Below are positions 50,461 through 62,340 of a stretch of 64,000 bases of DNA, piece by piece. The stretch is taken from NCBI RefSeq assembly GCF_030272615.1, contig NC_081406.1, positions 168,979,861 through 169,043,860 of the forward strand. The letters are read 5' to 3'. The translations under genes and the position numbers were made by a program. The stretch comes from Cryptomeria japonica (Eukaryota > Streptophyta > Pinopsida > Cupressales > Cupressaceae). Within the stretch, counting starts at the first letter, position 1. Each line of letters opens with the position of its first letter. Under the pieces are notes generated by a model. The model was given only the letters and a program-made list of their open reading frames with translations, was not told the DNA's origin and made no database searches.

Positions 50461-51727
50461 CCTCTTTCTTTCTCTCCCTTTTTTCTTTCTTTCTAGTTTA
50501 TCTTCTCTCTCTCTTTGTACCTTTTCTTTCTTCAAAATTGGATAATTGGTTAGCATATCTTCATTAAAGTATGTGGTATTAAATGATATTGTATTGTTTA
50601 GTCTACATTACTTCATTCTTGACAAGCATGTCTCTTTACTCCGTTGTTTGTCTTGGATTCATTTATGTAAATTGTAATAGATTTACATTTTATATGTGCT
50701 ACCATGTTATACAATTTCTTATGTGTTAAGTAGGATTATATCATGTTGTGTTTAATTAGAGTTAATTAAATCACATTAGTCATATACTTCTTAAGTTTAA
50801 CACATTTCTCTTCTACATCATCAAAGTAGCATTTAATTAAATACTTAGTTATTTAATTAAATCACAAATGTATGAATTTAATCATGAAGCATTGAGAAAT
50901 CAATCACATGGAAATTATATTAGACATACACATTTCATCACCAAATGTGTTACTTCTAATCTAAGCAATACATGCATTGTTTAAGTATTAAAATAACATG
51001 TTTGAGATATAAGATGAGCATAAATAAATACATATCCATGAGTATCATATACATCAACAAAATGTCTCTTGATAAAGAAAAGTCATCTCCTATCCCTAGG
51101 ACTAGTAGCTAGAGGATAGTGAATAGATGTACCCTACTAATCTGGCCATGGGGGTGGGCCCATGGGTGTATATCATTATACAGAACATGATTGAATCCAC
51201 GAGGACCTCCTGTGATCTCTCTCCATCATAATGTTGTGGTATGTGGCTGCCTTTGTCTAAGACGCTACTAGATCACACTCTATCTATTGTAATCTCTCTT
51301 ACAAAGATCTCTCTATATATCTTGCTAGACCTCCATCTCCATCTGAATGGGGGTAAATAGGTTCTCATGTCATCCTACCCTTCCCTGTTATCTATGTGCT
51401 ATCTGCAAGGAACTAGGGATGTGTGCAGACATGATGAGGTCTGTCACTGCATGCTAGATAAGGGAGCACCATTCCTGGATGCTAGTTGTACAGAGAGAGA
51501 AGTTTTCATCAATAATATTCTATTTCATCAAGTCTAAATGAATAAGATGCATAAATTAGATAATCATAAAATACCTTACTTGGATCTCCCACTCTCTAGT
51601 AGGGGTTGTGGGAAGGAACCACCTAAGACTAGGACCCACTAGGCTCTTCGTGCTCATACTATCTCTGCATAGTAGGCATGGTCCATTGGGGATTGGAATT
51701 AGGACCCCTTATAGGGTCCTTCTCCAC
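50461..51727. other. 3' region between integrase and the antisense PMD gene
   Basis: Starts with a CT-rich stretch (50461-50520), followed by AT-rich sequence. No plus-strand gene is seen. It includes the probable downstream region of the minus-strand PMD frame. Confidence 0.5.
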
Positions 51728-53280
51728 CTATGATGGGAGGCTCGTTGGATCTAGTGCTATGGTGTCATCCCCAGAGTGATGAGGAACTGCATCTAACTCA
51801 TCCTCCTCAATCTCCTCCTCAATCTCCTCATCCTCCTCATCCTCCTTGTCCTCCTCATCCTCATCCTCTTCCTCATCCTCTTCCTCCTCCTCATCTTTGT
51901 CCTCTTCCTCCTCCTCTCCATCCTCCTCATCATATCCATCCTGATCTCCCTCTGCTGTATCAAAATCATCTCCATCACTACCCACCTCCTGATGTCCTAC
52001 ATCACCAACCTAATCATCGATGCTCTCCTCAAATGTATTAGGTCCCTCCTTGTTGCTCACCTGTCTCCATTGTTTAGGATTTCCTCTAAGATAGTTTTCT
52101 AGAAAGATGGCTCTAGGGTATTTCCTCCCCCACCATGTGTTTTATCATCTGTGTGTGCCCACATCATCTCTATAATTTGTCATGACATCTTGATTCGATC
52201 CATCTGAATCTGTGATGTTAATCTCATCACTCGTAGGCCTCATAATAGCTCCCAGCTTAGGAGTCATGCGTGAGTGTCATATTTAGATAGGCACATCAGT
52301 AGGAACACACTGGTCAAACCCAAACTACCACCAGACTCCATCGAAGTAGAAGGGAAGGACTATGTGACTATATCATCCCTGTAGTAGACAGTTCCTCTAC
52401 ATGCAAAATAACTGCCTATGCATCCCTTCCCACATATACATCATGAGGTAAGGTTTCCATATGATCCTACCCACTGTCAATCTATCTAGACTCAATCTCT
52501 AATGTAGTAGATCTCCAAACCGCCACTCATAGGTAAGTGGATAAGCAAATACCCTAGGCTTCTCTGGAACTAAGTCTTTTGGGACTCCAATAGGCCTAGC
52601 ACGTAATATGCTCAAACATCCACACCTATAGCAGTGTGTAGGTAATCAAACTGCACCCCTATCCAAACACATACTCTCCAAGGTTGTGATAAAGATGTGC
52701 AAGCATGCTCTGACCCCAAGAGTATACTCTTTGATGTCTCTCCATGGCCTTAATAATGTAGGTGAGACCTCCATGCATGTGGGTGTTGCACCCATTGGGG
52801 CACATGGCTAATGCAATGATAGCAATCATGAGTCGCCTCACTAGAGGAATCTCATTGGTAGGGTGTAGGAGCCAACTAACCATGATGCATCCCCTTGTCT
52901 CACTGGGCATCACTATTCATACATAGTAGACCTTTACCCTCCTGTACTCGGTAGCGGAGTGAGCAAGTTGATATATAATAGTCTCTCCCCTGATGGGAAG
53001 GTGCAAAATATGGTATACATCCTCAAGGGTAACCATCATCTCCCCCACAAGAAAAAGGAATGTCGAGATATCTGCATCCCACCTCTCCATCAATGCCATC
53101 AACACCACAGGATGAAACTTGATGGTGAGCATAGTCATCCTATATCATAAGCCTACAATGTGAAGAAACTCTCTCTCCTCCGGTGTGAGCCTTGAAATCT
53201 GTTTCCAAAGGCTCCAAAAGGTGTTACCGGCAATGTACTCACGAATGTATGAAAGAATCTGCAAATCAAAATATCAAATC
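51728..53280 (-). pseudogene. Antisense plant mobile domain (PMD/MAIN-like) gene in the Tat-like element
   Basis: From about 53280 on the minus strand: FWSLWKQISRLTPEERE and FLHIVGL, then the PMD core LMALMERWDADISTFLFLVG followed by EMMVTLEDVYHILHLPIRGE (about 52990-53100). IPLVRRLMIAIIALAMCP (about 52830) and the YEWRFGDLL segment (about 52510) come later. LVERW..T.TFHF..GEMTVTLEDV...LGLPI is the signature of the plant mobile domain. In another frame the C-terminus is a strongly acidic run of Asp and Glu (51790-51970) of about 60 residues. Several stops and at least one frameshift show decay. PMD genes occur both as host genes (MAIN/MAIL) and inside transposons. Position between integrase and PPT, antisense, argues for the latter. 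Confidence 0.75.
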
Positions 53281-54217
53281 ATCAATAATCAATCATCGAA
53301 CAAAAAACATTATCTATCTATCCTATCTATCAGATGCCTGATCCAATGCAACCTTTGGCCACCCCGAACTGGGACCAGGGTGCCCAGGTGGGACTAGGGT
53401 GCCCATGGAGGACCATGGCACCCTAGGAGACCATGATGCCCAACCAGGGGGCATGAGCATGATCTTGGTGATGACATCATTTAACATCTAATTCAGTGCA
53501 AACATGAAAAGTCAAAGGTGAGTCCATGACAAGTCACCTCACCTCGTCCAAGGGTCAGTTGACGAGTACGGACCAATGCAGGATCTCCATCTACATAGGT
53601 CACTCGGGTCCGCATCGAGGCATGATGGTGAATAAGTGGGCTCCTCTGTAGTGAATAGCTCCAAAATTCAAAAAGTGACAAATGAAGGTGTCACTTTCGT
53701 ATTTATGAGGTATGCACTTTTTCATTTTTATGATTTTAAGTTATAAACCCTAATTTATGCACTTTTTCTTCAATCTAAAATGTCTTGAGCTTGAGAGCTC
53801 TGATTTTGCACCATTGGTGGCATTGGAATTGTAAATTCTCTCTCTCACTCCGCATTGGTTCCATAAAGTTCTTGGATACACAACCGAGCGTTGTTGTGAA
53901 CATGTTCATCAAGGTTTTCATTCCAATTTGCTGTAGTAAACATCATACCCTCTTTCACCTCACTAATAAGCAATCCAAAATAGGGGGGTATATAGCTCCC
54001 TGTGAATTTGATCACCTTCCTTAATAAGAATTAGGTGATTTTGTGATCTAAAATGTGGTTTTGTAGGGTGCAGGTCCTAACTGTGTACTGCAAATACCAC
54101 TAGGGGCTTCGTCCGACAACTTATGGATATATCCTTTTCTCAAATGATGTTTACTTTTTATGTACTTTATCTTGCATATGCACATAGTGTCATATGACCA
54201 CTAAAGTGGGGGCTAAA
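53281..54217. other. Region upstream of the antisense PMD gene; polypurine tract at its end
   Basis: Contains a short G-rich repeat (accagggtgccca-type words, about 53370-53420). A minus-strand TATATA (about 53984-53990) could serve the antisense gene. CTAAAGTGGGGGCTAAA (54201-54217) directly before the LTR is a good polypurine tract. No other gene is seen. Confidence 0.6.
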
Positions 54218-55845
54218 TGTAGTGTTGTAAATTGTACACCCTTGCTAGGGTGGTACAATTTCACACTTGGTTTAGCACCCGCCTTAGTGTGTTTTGCATC
54301 TTGTATTTCTAATCTCTTTTAAGTATTTAATTGATTAATTTAATTAAATCTAAATTCATAACTCACCTCTTCACATGTTATAAAATTGGGCACTTTATTC
54401 TAAGTGTGCCCCTTTTTATTCCTTCAATAGATTATTTAATCATAAACCTTAATTATATCCTATTTCGACCTTTAAGGCCCAATTTCGCATATCAAAACAT
54501 CTCAAAATCAGCTGTAACTTTGGGATCTTCTCTAATATCATCATATCTAATGGCCCCAAAAATTTGGTGAAAAGTTGGCCAGACCATGTTGAAAGTGCAC
54601 AAGGTCCTCGACTTTTTTCCCAAAATTTCAGGAGCATAATCCTATGATATAATAATGCTTAACCTAAAAAGATTGGCAAGAAATTCAAATCCTAGGTTGG
54701 CCTAAACATGAAATTAAGATCTAGCATTTCATACTTTAGATATCTCTTTCTTCATTTGTAGGGGTCTTCTTCTAAGAATCTAAGAGCAGGTTTTTGGACC
54801 ATAAATAGCTTTATTTTGTAGTGGAAGAGTAGATCTTTGAGTTCTTCAATAAAATTCAACATTCATCCATCAAACATTCATCAAGCATCATTTCATCAAT
54901 TGGGGGCTTTTGAAGATGTAGGAGAACAATAGGAGATCATGACTGAATATTGGCTTGTACCTCTCCCTTGGGGTTGGGAAGGGTTTTATATTGTTTCCAT
55001 GTCTTTATATGAGCTTTATTTTGATTCATACTCATGCTTTAGATCACTTTGCATCATGAATTTAGAGTATTTACTTTGTCAATTATAAGCTATTAGGGTT
55101 TACTCATTAGGGTTGCTCTAGATTGTTTTCTTTCATTTTAGGATCTTGCACACACACAAGGTTCTTGCACACACATTTTTAGTACATTATCGACTATTTG
55201 TTGAGGTGGAAATCACCAAAATAGGGGTTTGACTAAGGAAAAACCCTACATAGAAACCCAAAACCCTCTTTTTCAGCTACAGGTACAGGTTCAGATCCGA
55301 GAGTCATTGGAAGTTTCAGGATTGGCAGAGCATACAGAGGTTGTCCCCAGGTTCAAAAATCATTAGAAACCCCTAGGAAAGGGGAATGGTGCCCTAGTCC
55401 TACTTGTTTTCAACAACACTTGGCAGTGCAATAGTTTGCAGATCCCAGAATCCAGTCTTTTAGTTGCAGCATCAGACTTGTAGAATTAGGACAGTGGCAT
55501 GGCACCCTGGTCTTAGAAATTTTGGCTCATATTTCAGACACGGGTGTACCTTTGATTTTTCTTCCTAATCTGTACTTTTCAGTAGTTTATTAGTTGTTTT
55601 TGTTCTACATTTCTAGATTAGGGTTTTCTTGCTTACTTGCACTTTAGGTTAAATTGCATTTTGAATCATTCATCTCCTTGATTTGCAACAAAGGAATAGA
55701 AACCCTAAGAGGTAATCCATGACTCTCTATTTCTCACAAGAAGTAGCCGAAGTGCATTACCTCCGTAAGCTCTTTTGTATTATGTGAGTGTGTATGAGAG
55801 TGGGATTAGGGTTTCCATACTTGGTCTCACTTTTTGCCCTACACA
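54218..55845 (+). repeat. LTR (about 1.63 kb) shared by two Tat-like copies
   Basis: Begins TGTAGTGTTGTAAATTG after a polypurine tract and ends near CCCTACACA before a primer-binding site, so it has features of both a 3' and a 5' LTR. Inside, the box GGGTTTGACTAAGGAAAAAC (about 55226) recurs in the LTR-like sequence at 23579. No second LTR is in the window. The exact right end is uncertain by two bases. Confidence 0.75.
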
Positions 55846-55848
55846 TTT

Positions 55849-55864
55849 TGGTGAACCCAACGTG
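55849..55864 (+). other. Primer-binding site of the right Tat-like copy
   Basis: TGGTGAACCCAACGTG lies three bases after the LTR end and starts with TGG, the complement of a tRNA CCA end. The particular tRNA was not determined. Confidence 0.65.
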
Positions 55865-56000
55865 AATCCAATTGTGTTTTCATTACATTGCATTGTTATA
55901 TCTAGATTTGGTATCTTTTCATTTTTCTTTATAAATGTAAAATTCCAAAAAAAGTGAAAAAAAAAATCAAGAAAAAAAAGAGAGATTTCTCTTTATTTGC

Positions 56001-57300
56001 TTGCATTGTGTGTTTAAATCTCATTCAATTTCAAATTTCAAAATGTTAGATTTTTATTTACAATATGTTCATTCTTTTGATGATGTATGCAATTATGTTG
56101 ATAACGAGTTTAGTAAGGATGAATTAGATGAAGCTCTGGATGATTTTTTGAACCCTAATCCTTCTAAACCCTCATTTTGCCAAAAACTAATCAACCTTGT
56201 TACTATGCCATTTTGTGGTGATGAGAAAGATAAGTTGAATGATTCCTCTCATGGGTACATTCCTATAAACTCCTCCACTATATCTAGAAACATGGTTGCA
56301 TACAACAATTCCATTTATGAGGTTATGTCTCCTTTTGAGTCCAAAGATAAATCTTTCAATCACTATGACCATGCTTTATTGGAAGATGCCCTTGATGACT
56401 TTATGTCTTTACCTAAACCTCCAAATAAAAACAACACATCTAAAAGGTTAATCAACATGATCAATGTGAATGAACATAGTAAACCTCTTTTTGTGGTCCA
56501 AGGTGCTTATCCTTCCCCAACCTCACCTCTTTCTAATCAACCCCTTTTCATAGTTCAAGGTGGATATAGTCATGATTCCTTTAGCACTGTAAACAAACCT
56601 ATCATTACTGTGCAAGGAGGAAATCCCACCAAGAGTCTTCATAGCTATGCTAAAAAATTAGCTAAATAGAGTTATAATGTGGCTGCCCATACCTATAACA
56701 CGAGAAACAATAGGCAACCTAATCTTCCTCTGGTTATCCCAACTTCTCTTTCTGATCCTCAACCTATTCTTCCTCAAGCACCTCGCATTTCGCAAACTCT
56801 TGGTAAGGTTCATATGATCTTGTTGAACAACTTAAAGCCACTCCTGCCAAGATATCCCTACAAGATGCCTTGAAAACATTGAATGTCACATCCACAATGA
56901 CATCTAATAATATGGCCTCCTTGATTAATTCTATCATAGCACCTAAGGCTCAAATTGTGTTTACACAAGATGAGGTACCCACTAGTGAAATTCAACATCA
57001 ATATTATCCTTTAATGATTGTGGTTATTATAAATGATAGTGCAATAAGATGAACACTAGTGGAAAATGGTTCCGACCTTAATGTTTTTTAGCATTAACTT
57101 GTTGCATAAGATCAATGTCGATACATCTCTTATTAAGCTTGATTCTCTCACTATTTGAGGCTTTGATAATGTTGCTAAATCTTCATTAGGTATCATCACC
57201 TTGCATATTAAGGTAGGTCCTATTACTTTACCCACACCCATCCATGTTATGTCTAGAGAATTAACATAAAACTTGTTACTAGGGAGACCTTGGATTCATA
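56001..57300 (+). pseudogene. Tat-like gag region and aspartic protease remnant
   Basis: A 222-codon frame (56001-56669) with two related acidic blocks, KDELDEALDDFLNPNPSKPS and LLEDALDDFMSLPKPPNKN, and three copies of a VQGxYP/VQGGxS motif. It gives no familiar capsid signature. Further on, 57025-57085 reads TLVENGSDLNV, a protease active site where the catalytic DNGS/DSG-type Asp appears as Asn. Stops and frame changes follow. The part between PBS and RT in Tat elements normally encodes Gag and protease, so this assignment rests partly on position. Confidence 0.55.
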
Positions 57301-57397
57301 GCATACAAGTTGTCCCTCTACATTACATAGACAAGTTAATTTCATTTACAAAAATAAAACATATACCCTGCTAGGTGACACAAATCTCCACGATTGT

Positions 57398-58291
57398 TTG
57401 AAGACATCAACTTCCAAATCCTCTTCAATTGGTTCTTCCCCAACTATCTTAGATGATTCCTTTAAAGATTCTAGTGTGTCCACTTCATCAAACCAATATC
57501 GTACTTTTGAATTGCTCCCCAATACTTCATCAAGTGGACCTAAAGTTCTTGAGGAAGAGTCTTCTCAACTTGATTTTACTTTTGAGAACACTTTCTCTCC
57601 TGAAAAGGTTCTTGCATAAGACGTTTGGGGATCCCTTTATTTTAATCATACCTTCGTATGGAAATATACAATTCCCCCTAGAGAACCTAAGGTCGAAAGG
57701 AAGGAAGAAGAAGAAGAACCTAAAAATAAACCCACTCTGTCTGGGCCTTTGAGTAACAACTTTGTAGCGGCTTCCCAGACTTCATCTCCTTTAGTTTCTG
57801 AGCTAGAGGACTTTGAATTTTCACTTTATGAAAATCCTCCTTCTCCCTCAGAAATGGCTAACCTTTACAGTCCTGGTTTTCACATCCTAGCTAGGTGTGG
57901 ATATAATGGTAATGGATGTGGTGCTCAAGAACAAGAGATAAAGGTTCCCTTTGAAAACAACTTTCGTGATATGACATTCGGGTTTGGTTATGATACTTTT
58001 AAGCATACTAAATTCTCTAAGAGACCATCTATAAGTGTTACTGTCATTTCTGCCTCTCTCATAAAATATCTAGAGTATATTGATCGTGACTCTTCTTGTG
58101 TCCTCGCTTTCAATGTTTTTCATACTCATGATTCCTTAACCGAATTCTTAGGAGCTTATGACAATATTCCTCATTATCACCATAACCGTGGCTTTCCCCA
58201 TTGTCTAAATGTAGAAGCTTACTTTGGGAAAGAAAGAAATAATGATGAGATAGTTAAAGAATTTCCTCAATTAAAAGATGCTCTTCAATAG
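57398..58291 (+). pseudogene. Tat-like linker frame between protease and RT
   Basis: Two overlapping open segments (57398-57619, and 57749-58291 of 180 codons). The second contains FHILARCGYNGNGCGAQEQE and ends KEFPQLKDALQ just before the sequence shared with the left copy. I recognise no domain. Its position matches the variable protease-RT spacer of Tat elements. Confidence 0.5.
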
Positions 58292-59973
58292 AGCAATCTC
58301 CTAATAAGTGACACTATTGATATCAAGATAGATCCTTATGTTGAAGATAAAATTATCAAGATAGGGAAATGTCTTGACGAAGAAGAGCAAAAACAATATT
58401 CTAAGTTATTACTTGAATTCCCTGAGATATTTTCTTGGATGTACTCCGACATGCCTGGCATAGATCCTAAGATTGTCACTCATAACATTGTCCTAATTCC
58501 TGATGCTAAATCTGTGAAGCAAAAGATTCAAAAGATTCACCCTAAAGTGGAATTACTTGTTAAAGTTGAGATTGAAAAATTGTTGGTTGTTGGATTCATT
58601 GATCCTATCGATTATTCCCCATGGAATTAAAAAATTGTGGTTGTGGATAAGTTTGATAATAAGATTAGGATGTGTACGACCTTTTGTGATCTAAACAAAG
58701 CCTCTTCAAAAGATGATTTTCCTCTCCTGAATATCGATATGATAGTGGATTCTATAGCAGATCATGCCTTATTATCCTTCATGAATAGTTTCTCTGGATA
58801 TAATCAAATCTTCATTAATACTCAAGATCAATACAAAACTGCTTTCACCACCCCTTGGGGCACGTTTTGTTGGGTTATGATACCTTTTGGATTTAAAAAT
58901 GTAGGCGCGACCTATCAATGTGCTATAACTCTTATCTTTCATGATTAAATGCATAAAACCTTAGAAGATTATGTTGATGATATCTTAGCTAAATTTGTTC
59001 TTCTTACAGATAATGTTAAGATCCTTTGTCAGTTCTTTGAGAGAATTCGTAAGTATAACATGCGCTTGAATCCCCAAAAATGTGTTTTTGGTGGGGAAAG
59101 TGGAAAACTATTAGGATTCATAGTTTTGCATCGTGGAATTGAGGTGGCTACAAAAAAGATAGATGCCATTGTTAACATGCCACCTCCTAAAAATGTCTCC
59201 CAACTCAAAAGTTTTCAACGAAAGATTCAAGCTATTCGAAGGTTTGTATCTCATTTTCCAAATCATACCTTTCCCTTTACTCGATTTCTTATAAATAATA
59301 TCACCTTTCAGTGGAATAGCATTTGAAGACCTAAAAACTTATTTGGCCAATCCTCCTGTTCTTCAACTCGTTGACCCTTCTAAACCATTTTTCCTATACA
59401 CAGTTGCTTCCCTTCATGCTCTTGCAGCCTTATTGGCACAATGTGATAAGGATGGTAGAGAATGTCTGGTTTATTATATAAGTAGTACCCTACTCGATTA
59501 CGAAGTTCGATATTCTGTGATAGAAAAGCAGTGCCTTGCTTTGGTCTTTGCAACCCAAAAGTTAAGGCATTACCTTTTGATTATTCAAGTCCATGTTATC
59601 ATTAAATTTGATCCTCTCAAGCATCTTTTCTCTAAAGCTGACCTTTCAGGATGCTCAGCTAAGTGGGTTATGATGTTGACAAAGTTTCACCTTAAGTTTG
59701 TCTCATAGAAGGCAATAAAGGGGCAAGCGTTGACTGACCAATTAGTTGAGGGTCCTTCACCCTTCTCCCTACGTCATCTAGAGTCCTTTCCCAATGAATA
59801 CATTTTCTCTATTAAGATTGATGAGATTTTGGGAATTATATTTTGATGGCTCTAGATGTTGTAAAGGATCGAGGGCAGGGGTAGTCTTAACTTATCCTAG
59901 AAAGAAGCCTATCCCCTTATCATATCATCTATATTTCTTATGTACAAAAAAAATTGTTTAATATGATGCTCTT
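58292..59973 (+). pseudogene. Tat-like RT and RNase H, right copy
   Basis: RT motifs: KVELLVKVEIEKLL, KIRMCTTFCDLNKASS, FSGYNQIFINTQDQYKT, TPWGTFCWVMIPFGFKN, LEDYVDDILAK (about 58970) and LLGFIVLHRGIEV. RNase H: PSKPFFLYTVASLHALAALL, a YEVRYSVIEKQCLALVFATQ segment, and KHLFSKADLSG. A stop (TAA, 58945) stands at the same codon as a TAG in the left copy. A frameshift lies near 59325. The start of the second RNase H is visible (FPNEYIFSIK) before the cut. Confidence 0.85.
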
Positions 59974-61442
59974 TGATGCAGAGGTCTTCAGCAGTAGTGT
60001 GGCAAACCCCACACACTCTCTCACCTTTCACTCTCATAATCCCAAGACTACGAAGGCCTCAACTCACACCAAAACCAAAACTAGAACTTTATCCCTCACA
60101 AGGGTTGGAAAACACCTTCACTATGCCCTTAGGGTCTCACAAGACCTTCCACAACCTTCTTATCCCTGATGGCAACAAGGTTCCATAGGTTCACCCGGTA
60201 ATAGACTTCACCTACCAGCACTGACAGATACAACAAGGTTCATTCACACTGACATCCAGTTCACACCGAAATAAGATTATACTAGTAAATTATAATTGTA
60301 GTTTCAAATACCCTTTTGGAACTTCTCTTAGACTCCAAAGAGCCATATCTCCAACTTGCTCCAACACACCTAGACACCTATTTGGGTCACATACCTACTT
60401 GATCAGATTAGGCCTAGGTTACAAAGGAAATGTATGGAAATGGGACCACAAGGAAGATCCAATACTTCAGAGGGATTGTCTAATTTTTGAATGTACCAAT
60501 TCAACCATCTAACTCCTTCTAATGTCTAGCATCATGCAATCCATCAATTCTTGACTGTACTAGTCTAAACCCTCACAAAGTTTAGGCTAGGGCTTGGTGG
60601 TAAAAATATCAATCCAACTCCCCTAATATTTCCCCTTTGGAATCTCATAATAAACCCCCCTAAATTGCATTCTACCAAAGGCCGTTGAGATCCAATGACT
60701 ATATTGCAAGTTAGGGCCTCATCTTTGCAAAACCCTAGGGAAATTAAGGGTTTTCGGACCTGTAGAAGAAAATTGTCGATATATCCTTCCAAACACTACT
60801 TTAAGGGGTCAAATGAAATTCATATGAAATATTATTTAGTGTTCTACTATACCAAGACAATTTTTTACAAAATCATTCAATGTTTTGTATGGACAGTACG
60901 GAAAAGTAACAAAATTCAGGCAAAATCGGATTTGTTTCATTTCATACTCTCCACCAAACTTCTCCAAATAATTTTGTGCCTTCAACCAACCTTTCTCATC
61001 AGTTGTACAAGAACAAATAGGATCCTCTCAATAACCACAATGAACTTTGAAATGGTTGTGATCGTTGGAAAGAGGTTACATTCCAACCAACAACTTTTCA
61101 AAAGTTGCTTTGACAATAATGACAAAACTTATGCAACTTTGAATTCCTAAGCACCTAAAACTTACCAAACATATCTAAGGACATTATTAACTTTTACAAA
61201 CACCTAAGACAACATTCTAGGATCATAAACACAAAATTTCATGATTTAAGCCCACATGGCCTAATAGACCTCTAGGCTTATATGTGCACCTGAAAGGCTA
61301 TTGACCACACAAAGGCATTTTATGACATCTAGGGTGATCCTTGAGATCCAACCCATTATGACAACATAAGTAAACACAAAGAAAACACTAGACAATCCTA
61401 ATGGCATGAAAATGCCATGAAAAGAAGAGGTGCCCTGCACCA
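59974..61442 (-). repeat. 3' LTR (1,469 bp) of the second chromovirus
   Basis: On the minus strand it starts TGGTGCAGGGCACC (61442) and ends GACCTCTGCATCA (59974). The two ends form an imperfect terminal inverted repeat TG(A/G)TGCAG(A/G)G. A purine run, CAGGGAGTA, precedes it as a likely PPT. The boundary on the low side also coincides with the end of similarity to the left Tat copy, which supports it. Confidence 0.7.
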
Positions 61443-61499
61443 TACTCCCTGAGCTAAAGAAACTCAAGTCCCTTGAGTGGGTATGTCTGCAATTTTGGT

Positions 61500-62340
61500 T
61501 TGTGTCCTCTCAATGGCTTCAGAGGTCATCCATGTAGCATCTTATAAAGGTTGATTCCTCCATTTGACCAAGCATTCCAAATAAGTCTTCCTCCTTGTTT
61601 GCTTGGTGACCCTTTGATCCAAAATACACTCATTTTTCAAGTTTCGATTGTGTGGGAAGTCCTTCTATCATGTTTGCAGTAGAGGAATCAGATTGACCTG
61701 TATCACAAACATCATCAACAACACCCTTATAGGCATATATATCAGAAACATTAAATATAGGTGGCAGTCCCACATCGGGGGGTAGATCTATTTTGTATGC
61801 ATTGTTCCCACATCTTTTGAGGACCTTGAAAGACCCATCTTCTTCATGAGAAACTTGGTGTACTTCTCCTTAGGGAGTCTTTCTTTATTGAGATGAATCA
61901 TTACCACATCTCCCACCTTAAATTGAACATCTCTCCTTTTTAGATCTGTTGCTTTCTTGTATTTCTCAAAGGTATGAATCAGTTTGTCTTTGACTTGTTG
62001 GTGTATATCCTTCATGACTTCAGCAAAGTCATCTTCCTGAGTAGTTCTTCTATCAATATTCTTCACATCTTTAAGTTCAAGAATACCCCTGGGATGTGTA
62101 CCATACATAATTTGGAAAGGACTTAACCTTGTACTTCTGTTCACAGAGTCACTATAGGAAAATTCTACCTATGGAAGAATGGTATACCAAGTAGTTCCAT
62201 GCTCCTTGGTCAAGCACCTTAACAAGTTTCCAAGGGACCTATTTATTACCTTAGTCTGCCCATTAGATTGAGGGTGATAAGCAGAAGAGAAACACAAGTT
62301 AGTCCCCAACTTATGCCACAAAGTTAGAAGCATACGCCTG
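61500..62340 (-). pseudogene. Integrase C-terminal part and chromodomain of the second chromovirus
   Basis: After the break near 62335 the frame resumes with GTNLCFSSAYHPQSNGQTKV, where the catalytic Glu position reads Lys. NRSTRLSPFQIMYGTHPRGI and FKVGDVVMIHLNKERLP (about 61880) follow. The chromodomain (about 61508-61640) reads ECILDQRVTKQTRRKTYLEC, LVKWRNQPL, a stop, DATWMTSEAIER, and is well preserved. The catalytic second Asp segment (SDRD) is missing through a deletion of about 30 codons at 62330-62340. Confidence 0.8.

Larger units (their letters stand above)
47146..55845 (+). mobile_element. Tat-like Ty3-gypsy element, left copy (5'-truncated)
   Basis: Similarity to the right copy starts at about 47146, upstream of RT. 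Its own 5' LTR, gag and protease are missing. It then has RT, RNase H, a second RNase H, integrase, a 3.7 kb downstream region with an antisense PMD gene, a polypurine tract (54203-54217) and the LTR 54218-55845, which also serves as 5' LTR of the right copy. Two RNase H domains and a long 3' region with an antisense frame are hallmarks of the Tat/Ogre lineage. Confidence 0.75.
54218..59973 (+). mobile_element. Tat-like Ty3-gypsy element, right copy, cut by a chromovirus
   Basis: LTR, PBS, gag region, protease remnant, a linker frame, RT and RNase H in order. Similarity to the left copy (47146 onward) is close until about 59973, where the LTR of a minus-strand chromovirus begins. The second RNase H is entered but not completed. 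The rest of the element should lie beyond the right edge of the window. Confidence 0.8.

Noticed and set aside
51730-52041. Plus-strand Pro/His/Ser-rich frame of 103 codons
   Set aside because: It is the complement of the acidic Asp/Glu run of the antisense PMD gene.
53984-53990. Minus-strand TATATA as promoter of the PMD gene
   Set aside because: Single weak motif about 700 bp upstream in AT-rich DNA. Mentioned as possible but not listed as a regulatory feature.
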